A stretch of DNA of 64,000 bases from Misgurnus anguillicaudatus (taxonomy: Eukaryota; Chordata; Actinopteri; Cypriniformes; Cobitidae), in the NCBI RefSeq assembly GCF_027580225.2, contig NC_073346.2, positions 248,001-312,000 on the forward strand, in the 5' to 3' direction. Below, one piece after another: positions 22,839-39,296 of this stretch; position 1 is the first letter of the stretch, and the number at the start of each line of letters is the position of its first letter. The translations under genes and the position numbers were made by a program. The notes under the pieces were generated by a model. That model did not search any database. It saw nothing but the letters and a program-made list of their open reading frames with translations, and was not told the DNA's origin.

Positions 22839-23537
22839 ATGTTTATATATTTATTTTATATATTAAAAGATTTTCATAAGATTTGAGAGCTTTTATTGCA
22901 ACCATAAACACCTACGTTTATCTTCAAATGGTGTCTTCGACAACGGTATATTATAAAAATGAAGGTCATCTATTCTGACATTCCTATTCTGACACTCAAC
23001 AGCACAACAAAACATTTTCTAGTGAGTTATATTGTTAGTTTCACTTGTGTCTCATTCATTTCCACTTTTTTTCTGCCACCACATGTGCGCGTGACGTAAC
23101 TGTGACGTCGACTCGCAAAAGCTCTATACTGTTTTTGTTATTTAAAGAGCGCGTTAGTAATATGTGGCTACAGTATAAACGGGACAGCAACGCGAGTTTG
23201 CTTATAACATGGATGCGCAGCGGCACAAAAACACTTTTAAATATGAAAAATTAAAGGATTAAAATGTAAAGGATTATTATTGAGTCTCTTGGACATAAAT
23301 GAGGAGCGATTATGAGATGTTAGAAGGCTAAAAGAGCTGCTTCACCTTTAGCCTGGTAAGTAAATAAATGCTTTGCTTTAAACAAATGCATCTATTTTTT
23401 ATGTTTTTTAAATGCTGCCCCACAAATTTATTGTATATGATGACTCTGTACATGTGCATATGAGATGAGAAACATTTTTAAGTAATGCTTTAAAAAAAAA
23501 AAAACATGACACTGTCCGAGTCAGGGCTTGACATTAA

Positions 23538-24115
23538 GGCTATGTCCACACGAAGCCGGTGCATTCCCTATCCGATCATTTTTTTCCCTTGCTCTAAAAA
23601 AATAATCCGTAAACACGAAACCACTGAAACCGATTGAAAGCGGTGTAGTATATATGCCGGACCAGTATGGGGCGCTGTAATTCTGCCACAGATATACACT
23701 ATACACGGAGAAGAAGACTTTGAGCATGCGCATAACCAACGTATGGTGTTGTCCATTATCGTTTGTTGGTCACCACAATTGCATAGAAGCAATAGATTTT
23801 GCTGTAATAAAGCTAGTAGGCTTTAGTAGCTTCTGTAGCACGAACACAATCATGTAGTCTGCCGTTATTGTTGTTGCTGTTACGTGTGATGCTTCCGACA
23901 CGTGATGTGATGACGTTTTCACTTCACAAAATATACGGATTGGCTGTACAGACGAAACCGCAAGGGTGTCGGTTTCAGATTTATCCACTTTAGGACCCGG
24001 TTTCAAAAAATAGCGGATTCAGTCTCCCAAAACGCCGGATCCGTGTGGATGAAATGCCAATACGATAACAAATTTATTTGTATACAGTGATACGCGTCTC
24101 CGTGTGGACAGCCCC
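23538..24115. mobile_element. MITE with TGTCCACACG termini, nested in the hAT5-like element
   Basis: GGCTATGTCCACACGAAGCC at the left and CGTGTGGACAGCC at the right are inverted. CCGGATCCGTGTGG (24037-24050) is a second internal inverted motif. It splits the left terminus of its host from the host's ACTTGTCC subterminal repeats. Flanks TAA and TAG are only suggestive of a 3-bp duplication. Confidence 0.65.
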
Positions 24116-25139
24116 TAGCTTTTTGAGGAACTTGTCCACTGGACAAGTAAATTGGTGTTTCACTTGTCCATGCACAAAAGTCACTTGTCCGGGTAAAGAT
24201 TTATAATATAATGTTTTTTTTTGTGTTTTGCTAATCAGTGGCGTAGCAAGAGATTTTTCATAGGGGTGGCCAGGCAGGGGTCAACAGTTCCTCTGGGGTG
24301 GCACATAAAATCTCTATCATCCAACCTTAAAATACTTTTAAGTATTATAGGTGTGTTAATCAGAATAATGTAACATACAATTGCTACAATACTTGAATTT
24401 TAATTAAAATGAATTGAGATTAACATACAATTTATAGTCATAATTCAACCTCATGTTTTTTTAAACTATTTAATCAAAACCTTTGAAATTTACTTTGAAA
24501 CCAAGATTTATATCTCCCATTGCTGAAAAAACTATAGAGACCAGAAAATCATGTGAATTTAGGCCACTGAAATGTATTTTACTAAGATTCATTTGGCTGC
24601 TTCTTGCTACTTTTTCTGAAGAAGGATGCTTTATCTGCTGCCTTTCTCTTCATTTTCCCCACATTTCAATGATTGTCTGACTTTAAAACACTAAAGCAAA
24701 ACATTCAAACATTACCATGATTTAAAAATCTTATTAGGATAAATGTATCTAGATTATCTGTTATATATAAAATCAATCTTAAACCTAGCATTTACGCTTT
24801 AATGTTCGTGTGGGATTTTTAATGTACAGTGACGAACTCTGTCGCGCAGCGCACACACATATAGGCGCGCTGAAAGAGAGATTCTCATTATAAAACAGAT
24901 TCTTAAACAAGATTTTAAGCCCATTATGGGTTTTTACCGAACTTTAGAAGAGAAAAAATACGGACTTAAATCGGCTTTTTTGACACACAGTGAAGTCATT
25001 TATATTCACACCGGAGCCTGAAGAAACATCACTCTCCACTACACTCCATGCCGTCCCGCGACTCCCGCCCCTCCGTGTTCGGCGATAAGGTTTCATCCGC
25101 GCAGCCGCACGCAGCTTGTTTAGTAACAACATAATGTGT

Positions 25140-25142
<3 letters not shown>
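24116..25142. repeat. Interior of the hAT5-like element with another repeat fragment
   Basis: ACTTGTCC-rich DNA runs to about 24200. From 24236 a segment starting AGTGGCGTAGCAAGAGATTT resembles another dispersed transposon end. The rest has no gene. Confidence 0.4.

Positions 25143-25182
<40 letters not shown>
25143..25182. repeat. (GT)n microsatellite
   Basis: A GT run of about 40 bases inside the hAT5-like element; the His/Thr open frame across it is an artefact. Confidence 0.95.
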
Positions 25183-25927
25183 GCGCGCTGCGCTCTCTGT
25201 TCAATATTCCGCTCAGTGTTTGTGCTGCGCGTTCTGCTCTGTCGTTAACGGCACATAACGTTAAGTAACATTGTTTGAAATTTAACTTGTCCAGTCGGAC
25301 ATCTAATTTTCTCTTACACTTGTCCTACAAAAAATCCACTTGTCCCGGACAAGCGGACAAGCCTTAATGTCGAGCCCTGCGAGTGCTGAAACGGCTTTCT
25401 GCACGTTTGTAAATTGTTTATCTCTTGTTTGTTACAAAAAAGTATTTTTATAGCACAAACCTTTTCTTGCATATTTGCAAATTATATTAGATTACAATGA
25501 TTATGTAGGATATCAATGCATTTACAGAAATTAAAAGCCTACTGTTTTTACAGCTATGAATGAAAGAAAACAGCTTTTAAAGGTTTTAATAAAAAAATTA
25601 TTTCTAAAAAAAAGAATTTTTTTGACATTATTCTTAAACTAGTGGTCTTCTTCCTCCACTTAGTTTTTCAGGGATTAGGCATGGTGCCAGGCGCAACTGG
25701 CTTTAATAGAAAAAGAGAGCTAAGACTCTCATTGGTTTATTGCATGTTACGCCCAAAACACACCCATTACTCATTAGGTGAATAGAAACAACCCTTTTAG
25801 GCCGTGCGCTTGGCACTTAAACCATTTTTCCCGTCATTAAATTAGCAAAAGTGGAATCGGACAAGTTTGTTTAGACCAGTGGTTCCCAACATTTTGAAAC
25901 TCACAGCACATACAACCAAACACATAG

Positions 25928-26120
25928 GTTCCCTTTCAGTCGGTCACTACGACGTCACGTCGTGACCAACGTATTGGGAACTCGCTTAGAGGGACCAATC
26001 TGCTTCGATAACTACTAAAACGCCAATGAACTTGGCATTCAGATATTTGCATCTGACGGCGCCGCCCCGCCGCTCGGGTATTTAAACGAGGATCAGGTGC
26101 AATATCATTAGCTCTTTCGC
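25928..26120 (+). repeat. Left terminal repeat of the second DIRS1-like element
   Basis: It begins GTTCCCTTTCAGTCGGTCAC. It is the inverse complement of the right terminal repeat at about 1910-2060 (shared GGCGCCGCCCCGCC, AGATATTTGCAT and TTGGGAACTCGCTTAGAG). Its first 48 bases pair with the internal complementary region at 1755-1802. It starts 51 bases inside the hAT element, so the DIRS inserted after the hAT. Confidence 0.85.
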
Positions 26121-26339
26121 TTTGAAAGTTGGCAGTAATCTGCTCACGAGAAGCTACTCTCTGCTCTTTGGAGAACTCTGCGTGTTCGATTTGGTTGGGC
26201 AAAGGCATTTCAGCGGAGGCTCGCGGGTGTTCCCCTGTGTGCTTCATCAACATCAGCACATTAAAAGAGTGTTTCCTCTAAAAGAGTATTGCGGTGTTCT
26301 GCGTCTTTTTAAAGACAGCATTTCACTTGTATTGAGGCG

Positions 26340-27480
26340 GGAGCGTCTTTTTAAAGATGTCTTTTCGTCCGTGTTTCTGGATGTGGCAAATGTATGGGTC
26401 CCCGGGTGGCCACGATCGTTCTCTCTCGTGCACAAAAGTGCATGCTGAGGCTGCGTTCGTGGAGGGTTCATACTCCTAAGAGAGCGTGAACTTCTTGGAT
26501 GGCGGAGACAGGTTTCGTACCTCCGGGAACGTCACCCCCTTTTTTTCCGTTGCGGAGCCCCGTTAAAGATGCGGTGGCAAAACTCCCGAAATCTTATCTC
26601 CGTATATATGGTGCTGAATCGGTTAGCTGGTTCGTCCAGTGACTCTCAGCACCCCCATCCACAGCCAGAGGTGCCGTAAGAGACAGGTGGCGCGTGTTCT
26701 ACGCGCACTCGTCCTCTTTCAGTCCTCACAAGGATTCTATGTGTGTCACAGCATCAGAGAGGGGGTTGTCTATTCGGTCGCCGACTCGGACCCACTCCCG
26801 CCTTCGTGCTCGACCCCGAGTGGCGGCCATGTACGCTCGGGAGCGCAGAGACGGTCTGTGTGGAGCGGAGAGCTCCTCCCCCACCCGCACCGTCCCGCCT
26901 AGATGATTGGCACTTCAGGACTGCAAGAACAGCCCCGACCTTCTGTACCTTTCTTCCCGGGGTGCATGTTGGTTGACACGCTCGTGGAAAACTCGTTTTC
27001 CTCCCGGAACCGACCGTTCAGCCATCACCTCTCACCTCTCCTGACGGCGAGGCCGCTAAGGGTTATGCTGCTCCAAGAGACCAGCCTCCCTCCCCTCACA
27101 GACCCACGGGCTTGTGAGTGGCGGCCTCTGCCGTGCGCGCCATGGCGTGATGCCGTGCGCGCCATGGCGTGATGCAGGTCCACCAGGCTAAGGCACTGAA
27201 GGATCTGCACAGGTGAGGTCACGGTCCAGCAACTAAAGAATCCTGTGTGGCTCTAACCTGGCGCTACGAGCAACTGGGTTCACCCCACAGGCCGCCGGAT
27301 GTGCTATGCCCACCCCTGGTGGTCCAGGAACGCCATCTCTGGTTGTGTCTTGCAGGCATTAAGTAGGTTGTTAATAATCGTCCTAATGTTCCATTTTAGA
27401 CCAGCCATTTCGGCGACGCGGCTGAGAGTGTCCAACAATGATCGGCCGCTTTAGAGCAGACTGACGCATCATGCCACATT
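26340..27480 (+). pseudogene. DIRS1-like gag remnant
   Basis: Degenerate frames match the DIRS1 gag as I remember it: RPCFWMWQMYGSPGGHDRSL (26364-26423; the zinc-knuckle-like Cys residues are partly lost), HAEAAFVEGS (26440-26470), CVTASER (26740-26760), a region after 26896 beginning RLDDWHF, QVHQAKALKDLH (27176-27211) and LVVQERHLWLCLAGIK (27319-27362). Many stops and shifts are present. A 22-bp tandem duplication (27129-27172, TGCCGTGCGCGCCATGGCGT units) lies in it. Confidence 0.75.
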
Positions 27481-28132
27481 GGAGCCTAGCTGCCCCATGT
27501 TACGTCAGTATATTGGTCTGCTTTTTGCCGAGGGCGTCCTGCTACTGCTTTTTTGTTCCTTCATCTCGGCAGCTCTGAGGAACCTGTCGTAAGCAGTTCA
27601 CCCGCCCACTCAGCCCGCTACAGAGGTGGAAAATTAAACTTAGCGGCTCTGAGTCAGGCGACCTGAAGATGGAGAGGATCGCTCTTCAGGAGATGGTGAA
27701 AACATCACTGGAGGAGGAGGGCCGGGTGGGGAATCCTTGGTTTCGTTTTGTGTTCCGCCGACTTCATTCGGCACCCACTAACCTCAAAGAGCGAATTCCT
27801 CTTCTTTCTCCAGGTCCCCTAGGAGTTAGGAGTTTCGGACGGGCTCAAAACACTACGTTCTCCTCTTCCTCATTTGCCAGCGGATGTATCGAGCGGGATA
27901 TCTACAAAGGAGCCCCCTTTGCTCAGCATCCATCAGCGGTTTCGGGTGAGTGTCTCATTACACACATCTCACAATGCGGCCAAAGAGCACGCGTTGTTGA
28001 GTTCCCCGTCTCCGCTCGCCACGGGTACACATATCGTGCCGTTAATTTCCTCTCGCTCGGTATCTGGGCGCCTGGGAAGAGCTTCCCAGCCCGTCGCGTT
28101 GGCTTTTACGCACGATCCGTCTCGGTTATGCA
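27481..28132 (+). pseudogene. DIRS1-like region between gag and pol, truncated
   Basis: LLSIHQRFRVSVSLHTSH (27919-27972) and LATGTHIVPLISSRSVSGRL followed by ASQPVALAFTHDPSRLC (28015-28131) match the stretch just upstream of the reverse transcriptase in fish DIRS1 elements. Sequence similarity stops at about 28132, where hAT sequence resumes, so reverse transcriptase, RNase H, recombinase and right terminus are all missing from this copy. Confidence 0.7.
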
Positions 28133-28249
28133 TATGACAAGCACATGTGCACAAATGTGTTCATAATTTATTTAAACGGATAACGTGACAACTTATTAGT
28201 GTGTTCAGGTGAGAAATTGACACCATAAACAACAACCTTTGTCACTTAC

Positions 28250-30130
28250 CTAATGCGAAGGTTGGTGTTGTTTAGCATTTACTAAGTGCTGTATGTCGGG
28301 CTGAAGTGAAGAAAGTTGCAAGCGGAGATCAGACTCGACGTTAAGCTTATTCCGGTATTTTGTCTTGAGTGCCACCAATGCAGAAAATCCAGCTTCACAT
28401 AAGTAGGTTGTTGGAAATGGCATCAAAAATCTCAGAGCTTTGTCAGAAAGATCTGGATACTCGGAGAGAGTGTGAATCCAAAAATCTGTCAACGATTTTT
28501 GTGAAAATGTTAATTTTAAAGCACTGTCACAAGACAAGTCAACGAGGCTGTCGTGTTCGTTTGCACTTAAACTTGTGCAATATATACAGCTCCTTCACAC
28601 AAGTCTGCAAAAGGATTTTTAATCCAGGTAAACTGAACATCTGGAGTTGGAAAGTAGTCACGCATCTGGCTCTTCAGTCCTTGTAGATGCTCTTCAATCA
28701 GTTTTTTTAACCGAAGCGGGAAGGCTCGTTGCTTCTTCTGTCATAAAATGTGACAAATTCTCAAATGATTCGCAATTTGATTTGCAAATTCGCCTGACCC
28801 AAATGTCCATTTTCTTTTTTTGTGGCTTCGATTTTATTTTGGACTTGAAACGCTGTTACGGATTTGCCTTGAAGGCTCAAGTTCACTACATTTAAGTTAT
28901 TGAAAATGTCAGAAAGGTAAAACAATTTTGCAAGCCACTCAAAATCGCTGAGACGGTCCGAAAGGGGACATTTTAAGTCAGATAAAAAAATCCGTGCTTC
29001 GTTGCGTAATTCAAAGAGACGAGTAAGCACCCTGCCTCGTGAAAGCCATCGTACCTCAGTATGTAAAAGAAGTTGAACATGGTCACTTCCCATTTCTTCA
29101 CAGAGAAGTCGAAACAAGCGTGACTGAAGGGGCCTAGTTTTTATGTAATTGACTATTTTAACAGCCTCATCCAAAACACAGCGGAGATCTGTGGGCATAT
29201 TCTTGGTAGCTAGCGCTTCCCGATATAAACTGCAGTGGATGGAGCTCATGAGTTGTGCAACTGCTCTCATTCGTGCAACGACCTCGTTGCGATGACCCAC
29301 CATAGCTCCGTCAGCGCTCAGTCCCACGCATTTAGGCCATTCTATTCCATTTGAAACAATAAATGCATTCAAAATATTAAAAATGGCATCGGCAGTTGAA
29401 TGGGTCGGCAGCGGTTTACAGAAAAGGAAATCCTCTTGTAATTCTCCATTATGTACGTACCGTACAAAGGCAATAAGATTGGAAAGGTTGGCTACATCAG
29501 TCGATTCATCCAACTGTAGGGCATAAAAAGGACTCTCTCCAATGTTTTTAACCAGCTTCTGAATTATTTCATCTGCCATTTCATTAATTCTTCTCTCGAC
29601 TGTATTATCCGAAAGTGAAATCAGATTTGACTGCTTGCGAGCTTTTTCTCCGCACATCACTCCAACCATTTCTTTAGCAGCAGGTAAAATGAAATTTTCA
29701 CCAATCGTGTGAGGTTTTCCAGCTTTTGCGATGAGCTTTGCAAAGCGATAAGATGCTTCCACTGCTTTAATGTTGTCATTGCCAGAAAGCGCAGTTTCTA
29801 TAGTTTTTTCCTGCTGTGGTACTCTTTGCGTTCGTTTTCAAAAAACTCAATAGGCTTGGATGCATATTCTAAGTGTTTTGTCTCCAAGTGCCGTCAGAGT
29901 TTGTTTGGCTTCAAAACCTCATTTGACAAGACTTCTGTGCATACAACACAGAGTGGTAGCTGCTTGTGCTCCGCTCCCACACATGTGAAACCCAATGCTC
30001 AATACTCACTACTATATTTCCTTCGTTTGGGTTTATTCTTTTTAGTCTTTTCAGAGTCAGGCTTACTTGTGGATGAAGAAATGTCTGTATTCGTCCTTTT
30101 TAGCGATCCCGTTGACAGCCATTTATCCAT
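28250..30130 (-). pseudogene. hAT transposase pseudogene (BED zinc finger, Charlie/ZBED5-like)
   Basis: Read from 30130 down, the protein starts MDKWLSTGSLKRTNTD. A BED-type zinc finger follows (LCVVCTE then HLETKH, about 29885-29955), with stop codons at about 29997 and 29914 and a one-base frameshift near 29803. A 333-codon frame (29762-28761) has LDESTDVANLSNL and CVGLSADGAMVGH, which hold the likely catalytic Asp residues of the hAT RNase-H fold, and later LLLHTEVRWLSRGRVL. After further damage at 28760-28540, the C-terminal dimerisation domain is open at 28537-28250 (YLCEAGFSALVALKTKYRN). The size and domain order fit a complete Charlie-type transposase, now inactivated by at least four lesions. 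It encodes no host gene that I can see. Confidence 0.88.
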
Positions 30131-30650
30131 GTTTAAAGTTGTAGCATGTATGCAGCAAAAAAAATATTAGATAAATTGGTGGGTTGTTATAAAAAACAAT
30201 CAGCGAGCTCGAATAGTAAACACATAGTTATCGTTTAATATTTATTTTTAGTTATTAAATTATATCTCTCAAATTATCATATTTTAATATGAGTAGACAT
30301 TTTACATGTATGAACAATATTTTTATTTCATTTAATAATAATTGGCGCCCCCCCTGCAATACCTTTGCGGCCCACAGGTTGAAAACCACTGGTTTAGACC
30401 ATGAGCTTTGCGCATTAGACAATGCGCTTAGATCATTAAAATAGGGCCAGGAATGTTTTAGATGTCTCCTTTATATGATGTCTCCTTTATATGATTTCAC
30501 TCATTAGGCTCCTTCCAGAATGTTTGAAATGTTTCCTTAATTAACACACTAACAAGCTGATAAACTGAATCATTTTTTTAAAATATGGAGACATCTAAAA
30601 TGTTCTGGGAGGGGGGGTGAGGACTGGAGTTGAGAACCACTGCTCTATAG

Positions 30651-30715
30651 TATCAGCTTTGTCTGGCTTTCAGGGCTTTTTTCCCTCCTAGGATTTTTTC
30701 CCCCCTGACTAAATG
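30651..30715 (+). repeat. 3'UTR remainder of L2 copy D
   Basis: TTTTTTCCCTCCTAGGATTTT matches, at positions 30679-30699, the L2 3'UTR of copy A (46570-46590). It immediately follows the TSD of the outer hAT MITE, so it is the other side of the interrupted L2. Confidence 0.75.
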
Positions 30716-31688
30716 ATTTCACAAGAGGACAGGACCCAAGTGCAAGGTAACGGTGAACTCAAACGGGGTTTATTCAACAACAAAAAAGGCCCACATGGGG
30801 GTAAAAGACAAAACCTTTACAGTGATTAAAAAAATACTAAGACAAGACACTACAATACATGACTAGACTAGACTAAGACTCTTACTGTGACTATTACTAT
30901 TGCAACAATCAAACATGCAAACAAACCAAAACGATCCAGCACAGGACAGAACACACTGGGGACATAAACGAGACACAGCAGCACACAGCCCAAACAATGG
31001 CCATGTGCTACCACACAAAACATGGGTACCACCACAATCCCGCCACATGACCATGAACAACTACGAATAACTATGACAGACTGGCAGGATCATGATACTG
31101 ATTTGCATTTAAAATGACGCATCAAAAAAATGCCCATTTTTACTTGTGATGAAAAATTATTTGTAAGGTATTTTGAACTAGAACTTCACATACATACTCT
31201 GGGAACACCAAAGATTTATTTGACCTATTTCAGAAAGTCTTGTAAAAAGTCCCATTTAAACAAACAAAATTGTGCTTATTAAAAAATGAAGAATTCAGCA
31301 AACACTGACCATATGACCGATCAGTGCATGACATCAAATACATGCCTGTATTTAGGTGTTAATGTTACTACATGCACATAAATGGAATTCTTGAAAAAAT
31401 ATTTCTAATGAATAAAACAAAAATATTTGTTAGTGTTCGATTTAATAGTTTGCGTGGATGACACTTGTGAAATATAAAAACATAATATGAAGGATCTTGC
31501 TTAATACGTTTATTGTATATCATATCGATGTCAGCAAAACGAAGTGGGAAATAAAAGAAACTGTCATATGTTAGGAAGATTTTCTTAAGTGAGATTCCTG
31601 CCGACAACATGACAGTTAAATTATACAGAACAGAGTTAGAGTTTGAGGAAGGTGATAAAAACAAAAACCCACTGTGCGGTGTTCATAT
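30716..31688. other. Unclassified repeat fragment and intergenic DNA
   Basis: The stretch 30722-31095 (AGAGGACAGGACCCAAGTGC onward) resembles a dispersed fish repeat, but I could not define its ends. From 31096 to 31688 nothing was recognised. Confidence 0.35.
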
Positions 31689-31696
31689 CATGTTTC

Positions 31697-33602
31697 GGTA
31701 ACACTTTATTTTACGACCCGCAAAGTACCGCGTAATTAAACCGAATTTACAGCGTACCTATTTGTAACAACAGAGTACCTCTACAGTACGTACTTGTAGT
31801 TATAAGGGAACAATATTTTAAGTTTGGGGTAATAAGGGGGTAAGAATATATGGAAAATTATTCTCTAAGTATTTCATAATTACAGGGTACCTATTGTAAT
31901 ATTACGTGGTATGTATGACTTACGTCTATGGGTAATATGGTCTATGTGTAATATGGTTTATGTGTAATATGTTTTTTTTTTTCATATTTGCTACTTATCT
32001 GATGAAGTGTATAGCCTACAGTTGATGTCTACAAGCCACGTCGGCAAATAATATATAACAGCACAATAAAAATAATAGCAACTTGTACCTCTTTGATCTG
32101 TATATGTATACAGGAGTTACCAGGTAACTCTTATATTTGCGGGCTGTAAATTAAAGTGGGGCTTATTCCCCGCTTGTTCTCTGTATGTACCAGGTAACTC
32201 TCATATTTGCGGGCTGTAAACTAAAGTGGTGCTTTGTTCACCTCTTGTTATAAATGTTATAGGGTAAATACCATAAACATACAGAATATTGTTATTTTTA
32301 TTTTAAAGCAACTTCTTTCAAAACATCTTTAAAACACTATAATTAAGCCAACACTTAATTTTTATTAACACAAAACTTTTATTTCAAATAAAAAGTCATG
32401 ACAATTTTTCGTTGTTTTTGCGGCTGGCTTCCTCTGTTGGTTTTCTTGTCCACTCGGATGTTGAGTTGATGTCGTCTCACAAATGCTGTTCTGCATTACA
32501 TATAAAAAACATAAATAAAAGCCTTCAGTAAATGTTTCTTCGCTGTGCCTTGACAAAAAACTGAGTTTTCTGAGCTAGTTATTAACTTTAGGCTAATTTA
32601 TGTGCTAGCTAACCTGCTGCTACAGTTAGCTGGCAACTGTCTTGAAAAAACATTGTTTGAAATGCGTGAGTCATGTATTAACAAAACCAGTTACCTTATT
32701 CAGCATGCGGATCCTGCTCACATCACTTGCAGCCGTACTCCACAGTGTAGAAAGTTTTAAAAACCTCTTTAAGAAGTTTCAACTTAGGATCGCGTTCCAG
32801 CAAACCCCGTGCAGACGGCCGCGCGCTCTACACCTGCGCAGTAGCCTACGCATGTAGTCGTCTTTTGCTTTAGCGGGTGCTGATATCTTCTGTTGTTTCG
32901 TTCTGGTGGTTTGCCATTGCATACATTATATTTGGCTAAAATACTTGTGTTTACACATGTTACAAAGTTTTATTCCACCAATGATAACACCTATTAAAAA
33001 TAAACAAATAGCGTGCTGCTTTGTGGTCATTATTGTGTTATTGTGTCATTTGAAATAAAAGAGTTTCAGAGTCAAAATTGCAAAGCACCACTTCAAATAT
33101 GTCCGCAAATGTAAGAGTTTCCTGGTAAATAGGGAATAAGTTGCTATTTTTATTGTACTTACCTTAAAAAAAGATAACCACATTAAATCAGCTGGACTTT
33201 TGTAAAAGCAAATAATATAGGCTACTAAAATGAAAGTGATGTGCTGTTATATTTATTTGCCGACGTGGCTCCTAGACATCGACTGTATACAACATTCAGT
33301 AGTCAATATGAAAAATTCACAATAAAATCATAAAAAAAATAAAACATAATTTCCCCATAGACTTGACCAAGTCATACATACCACGTAATATTACAATATG
33401 TACCCTGTAATTGTAAAATACTTAGAGATTAAATTATTTATAATTTTCCATATTCTTACCCCCTTATTACCTCAAACTTAACACATTGTTCCCTTATACC
33501 TATAAGTATGTACTGTAGAGGTACTCTGTTATTACCAACAGGTATGCTGTAAATTCTGTGTAATTACGCGGTACTTTGCGGGTCGTAAAATAAAGTGTTA
33601 CC
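31697..33602. mobile_element. Long-TIR DNA element with an 8-bp TSD
   Basis: It begins GGTAACACTTTATTTTACGA and ends with the inverted form TCGTAAAATAAAGTGTTACC. Pairing of the two arms continues for about 300-400 bases (for example CGTAATATTACA and CCCCTTATTACC segments on the right against their complements on the left). A perfect 8-bp TSD, CATGTTTC, lies at 31689-31696 and 33603-33610. The interior has a duplicated block (GTACCAGGTAACTC at 32117 and 32187) but no transposase. The TSD length fits hAT or Merlin; the GG start favours neither strongly. Confidence 0.8.
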
Positions 33603-33610
33603 CATGTTTC

Positions 33611-38737
<5,127 letters not shown>

Positions 38738-39296
38738 ATTCAATTCAATTTTATTTATAAAGCGCTTTTCACAATACTTAATTGTTTCAAAGCAGCTTTA
38801 CATTAATAGAAGCAGTAAAAGCACAGAAAAACGACAGATAGCACAACATAATACACAATAGCATAAGCAGTCAAATTTGCTGCGGCTATGACTCGACATT
38901 ATGAGCGAGCGTATTACTAATGTAACGTCTAGAAGAAGAAGCTAAGTTAAGCCCAAGCAGGCTACCTCCCCAGGCTAAAAAACCCCCTAGGAGAAAAAAA
39001 AACCCCGGGTTGTTTAGCCGAGGAAATAAAAAAAGTCCTAGGAGGGAAAAACCCTTGGGAGATATATATGTATATACACACATATAAACGGATAAGGAGA
39101 TTAAGCGGAGATTAAGCGGGTCCTGCCGGTGATCGTTGGTCAGGCATCAGCTGGGCATCACGTTGAAGGACGACCAGTAGATCAGAGGTGTGCCGACTTT
39201 CACATCTACCGGAACTGGGTCTGTTTGTCTCATTGTCCTCGGGGTCGAGGACGAGACAGGGAGAGAAAAACAAAATCATATTAGCGTAGGGGCCGT
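38738..39296 (-). mobile_element. L2-type LINE copy E, 3'UTR-only fragment on the minus strand
   Basis: Read on the minus strand it parallels the last 590 bases of copy A (46317-46905), including ACAACCCGGGGTT, CTAGACGTTACATTAG, AAAGCGC near the end and a TTGAA-type tail (38738-38752). It is a severely 5'-truncated insertion with no coding sequence. Its 5' end shows an inverted duplication (39252-39328). Confidence 0.88.

Larger units (their letters stand above)
23522..25379. mobile_element. hAT5-like non-autonomous element
   Basis: The left end CAGGGCTTGACATTAA and the right end TTAATGTCGAGCCCTG are inverted copies with one mismatch. CGAGT occurs on both flanks (23517-23521 and 25380-25384), a 5-bp duplication. 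Subterminal ACTTGTCC motifs repeat near both ends (24127-24190 and 25285-25350). No transposase is present. A smaller MITE (23538-24115) lies just inside the left end, and a GT tract at 25143-25182. Confidence 0.75.
25877..30391 (-). mobile_element. hAT (Charlie/ZBED-type) transposon with transposase, interrupted by DIRS
   Basis: The left end CAGTGGTTCCCAAC and the right end GTTGAAAACCACTG are inverted with two mismatches. A perfect 8-bp TSD, GTTTAGAC, lies at 25869-25876 and 30392-30399, the hAT signature. The transposase pseudogene is on the minus strand at 28250-30130. A DIRS1-like fragment occupies 25928 to about 28132; removing it leaves an element of about 2.3 kb, a plausible size for an originally autonomous hAT. 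It sits in the right arm of the GCGC-rich element, which reads across the TSD. Confidence 0.88.
21455..30448. mobile_element. GCGC-rich DNA element nested in the hAT MITE
   Basis: The left end GGGCTATATCATACACCTGG and the right arm ending GATCATTAAAATAGGGCC carry related inverted ends. Both arms match my memory of one abundant zebrafish repeat: the left arm has TGGTCTAAAGTCTAAAGTCAATGGCGC (21651-21677), and the right arm has CACACCCATTACTCATTAGG (25754-25773) and TGCGCTTAGATC (30423-30434). Its own sequence is split by several later insertions. No transposase frame was recognised. The class and exact ends are uncertain. Confidence 0.6.
21411..30642. mobile_element. hAT MITE (outer shell of the nested stack)
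   Basis: The left end CAGTGGTTTTCAACTCCAGT (21411) and the right end ACTGGAGTTGAGAACCACTG (ends 30642) are inverted copies. A perfect 8-bp TSD, CTCTATAG, lies at 21403-21410 and 30643-30650, as expected for hAT. The element proper appears to consist only of 21411-21454 and 30449-30642 (about 240 bp, with AGATGTCTCC and GGAGACATCT as inner inverted motifs). Everything between was inserted later. Its host is the 3'UTR of L2 copy D. Confidence 0.85.

Noticed and set aside
28250..30130. A domesticated host ZBED-type gene
   Set aside because: Perfect TSDs and TIRs bracket it, and stops and frameshifts disrupt it, so it is a decayed transposon gene.
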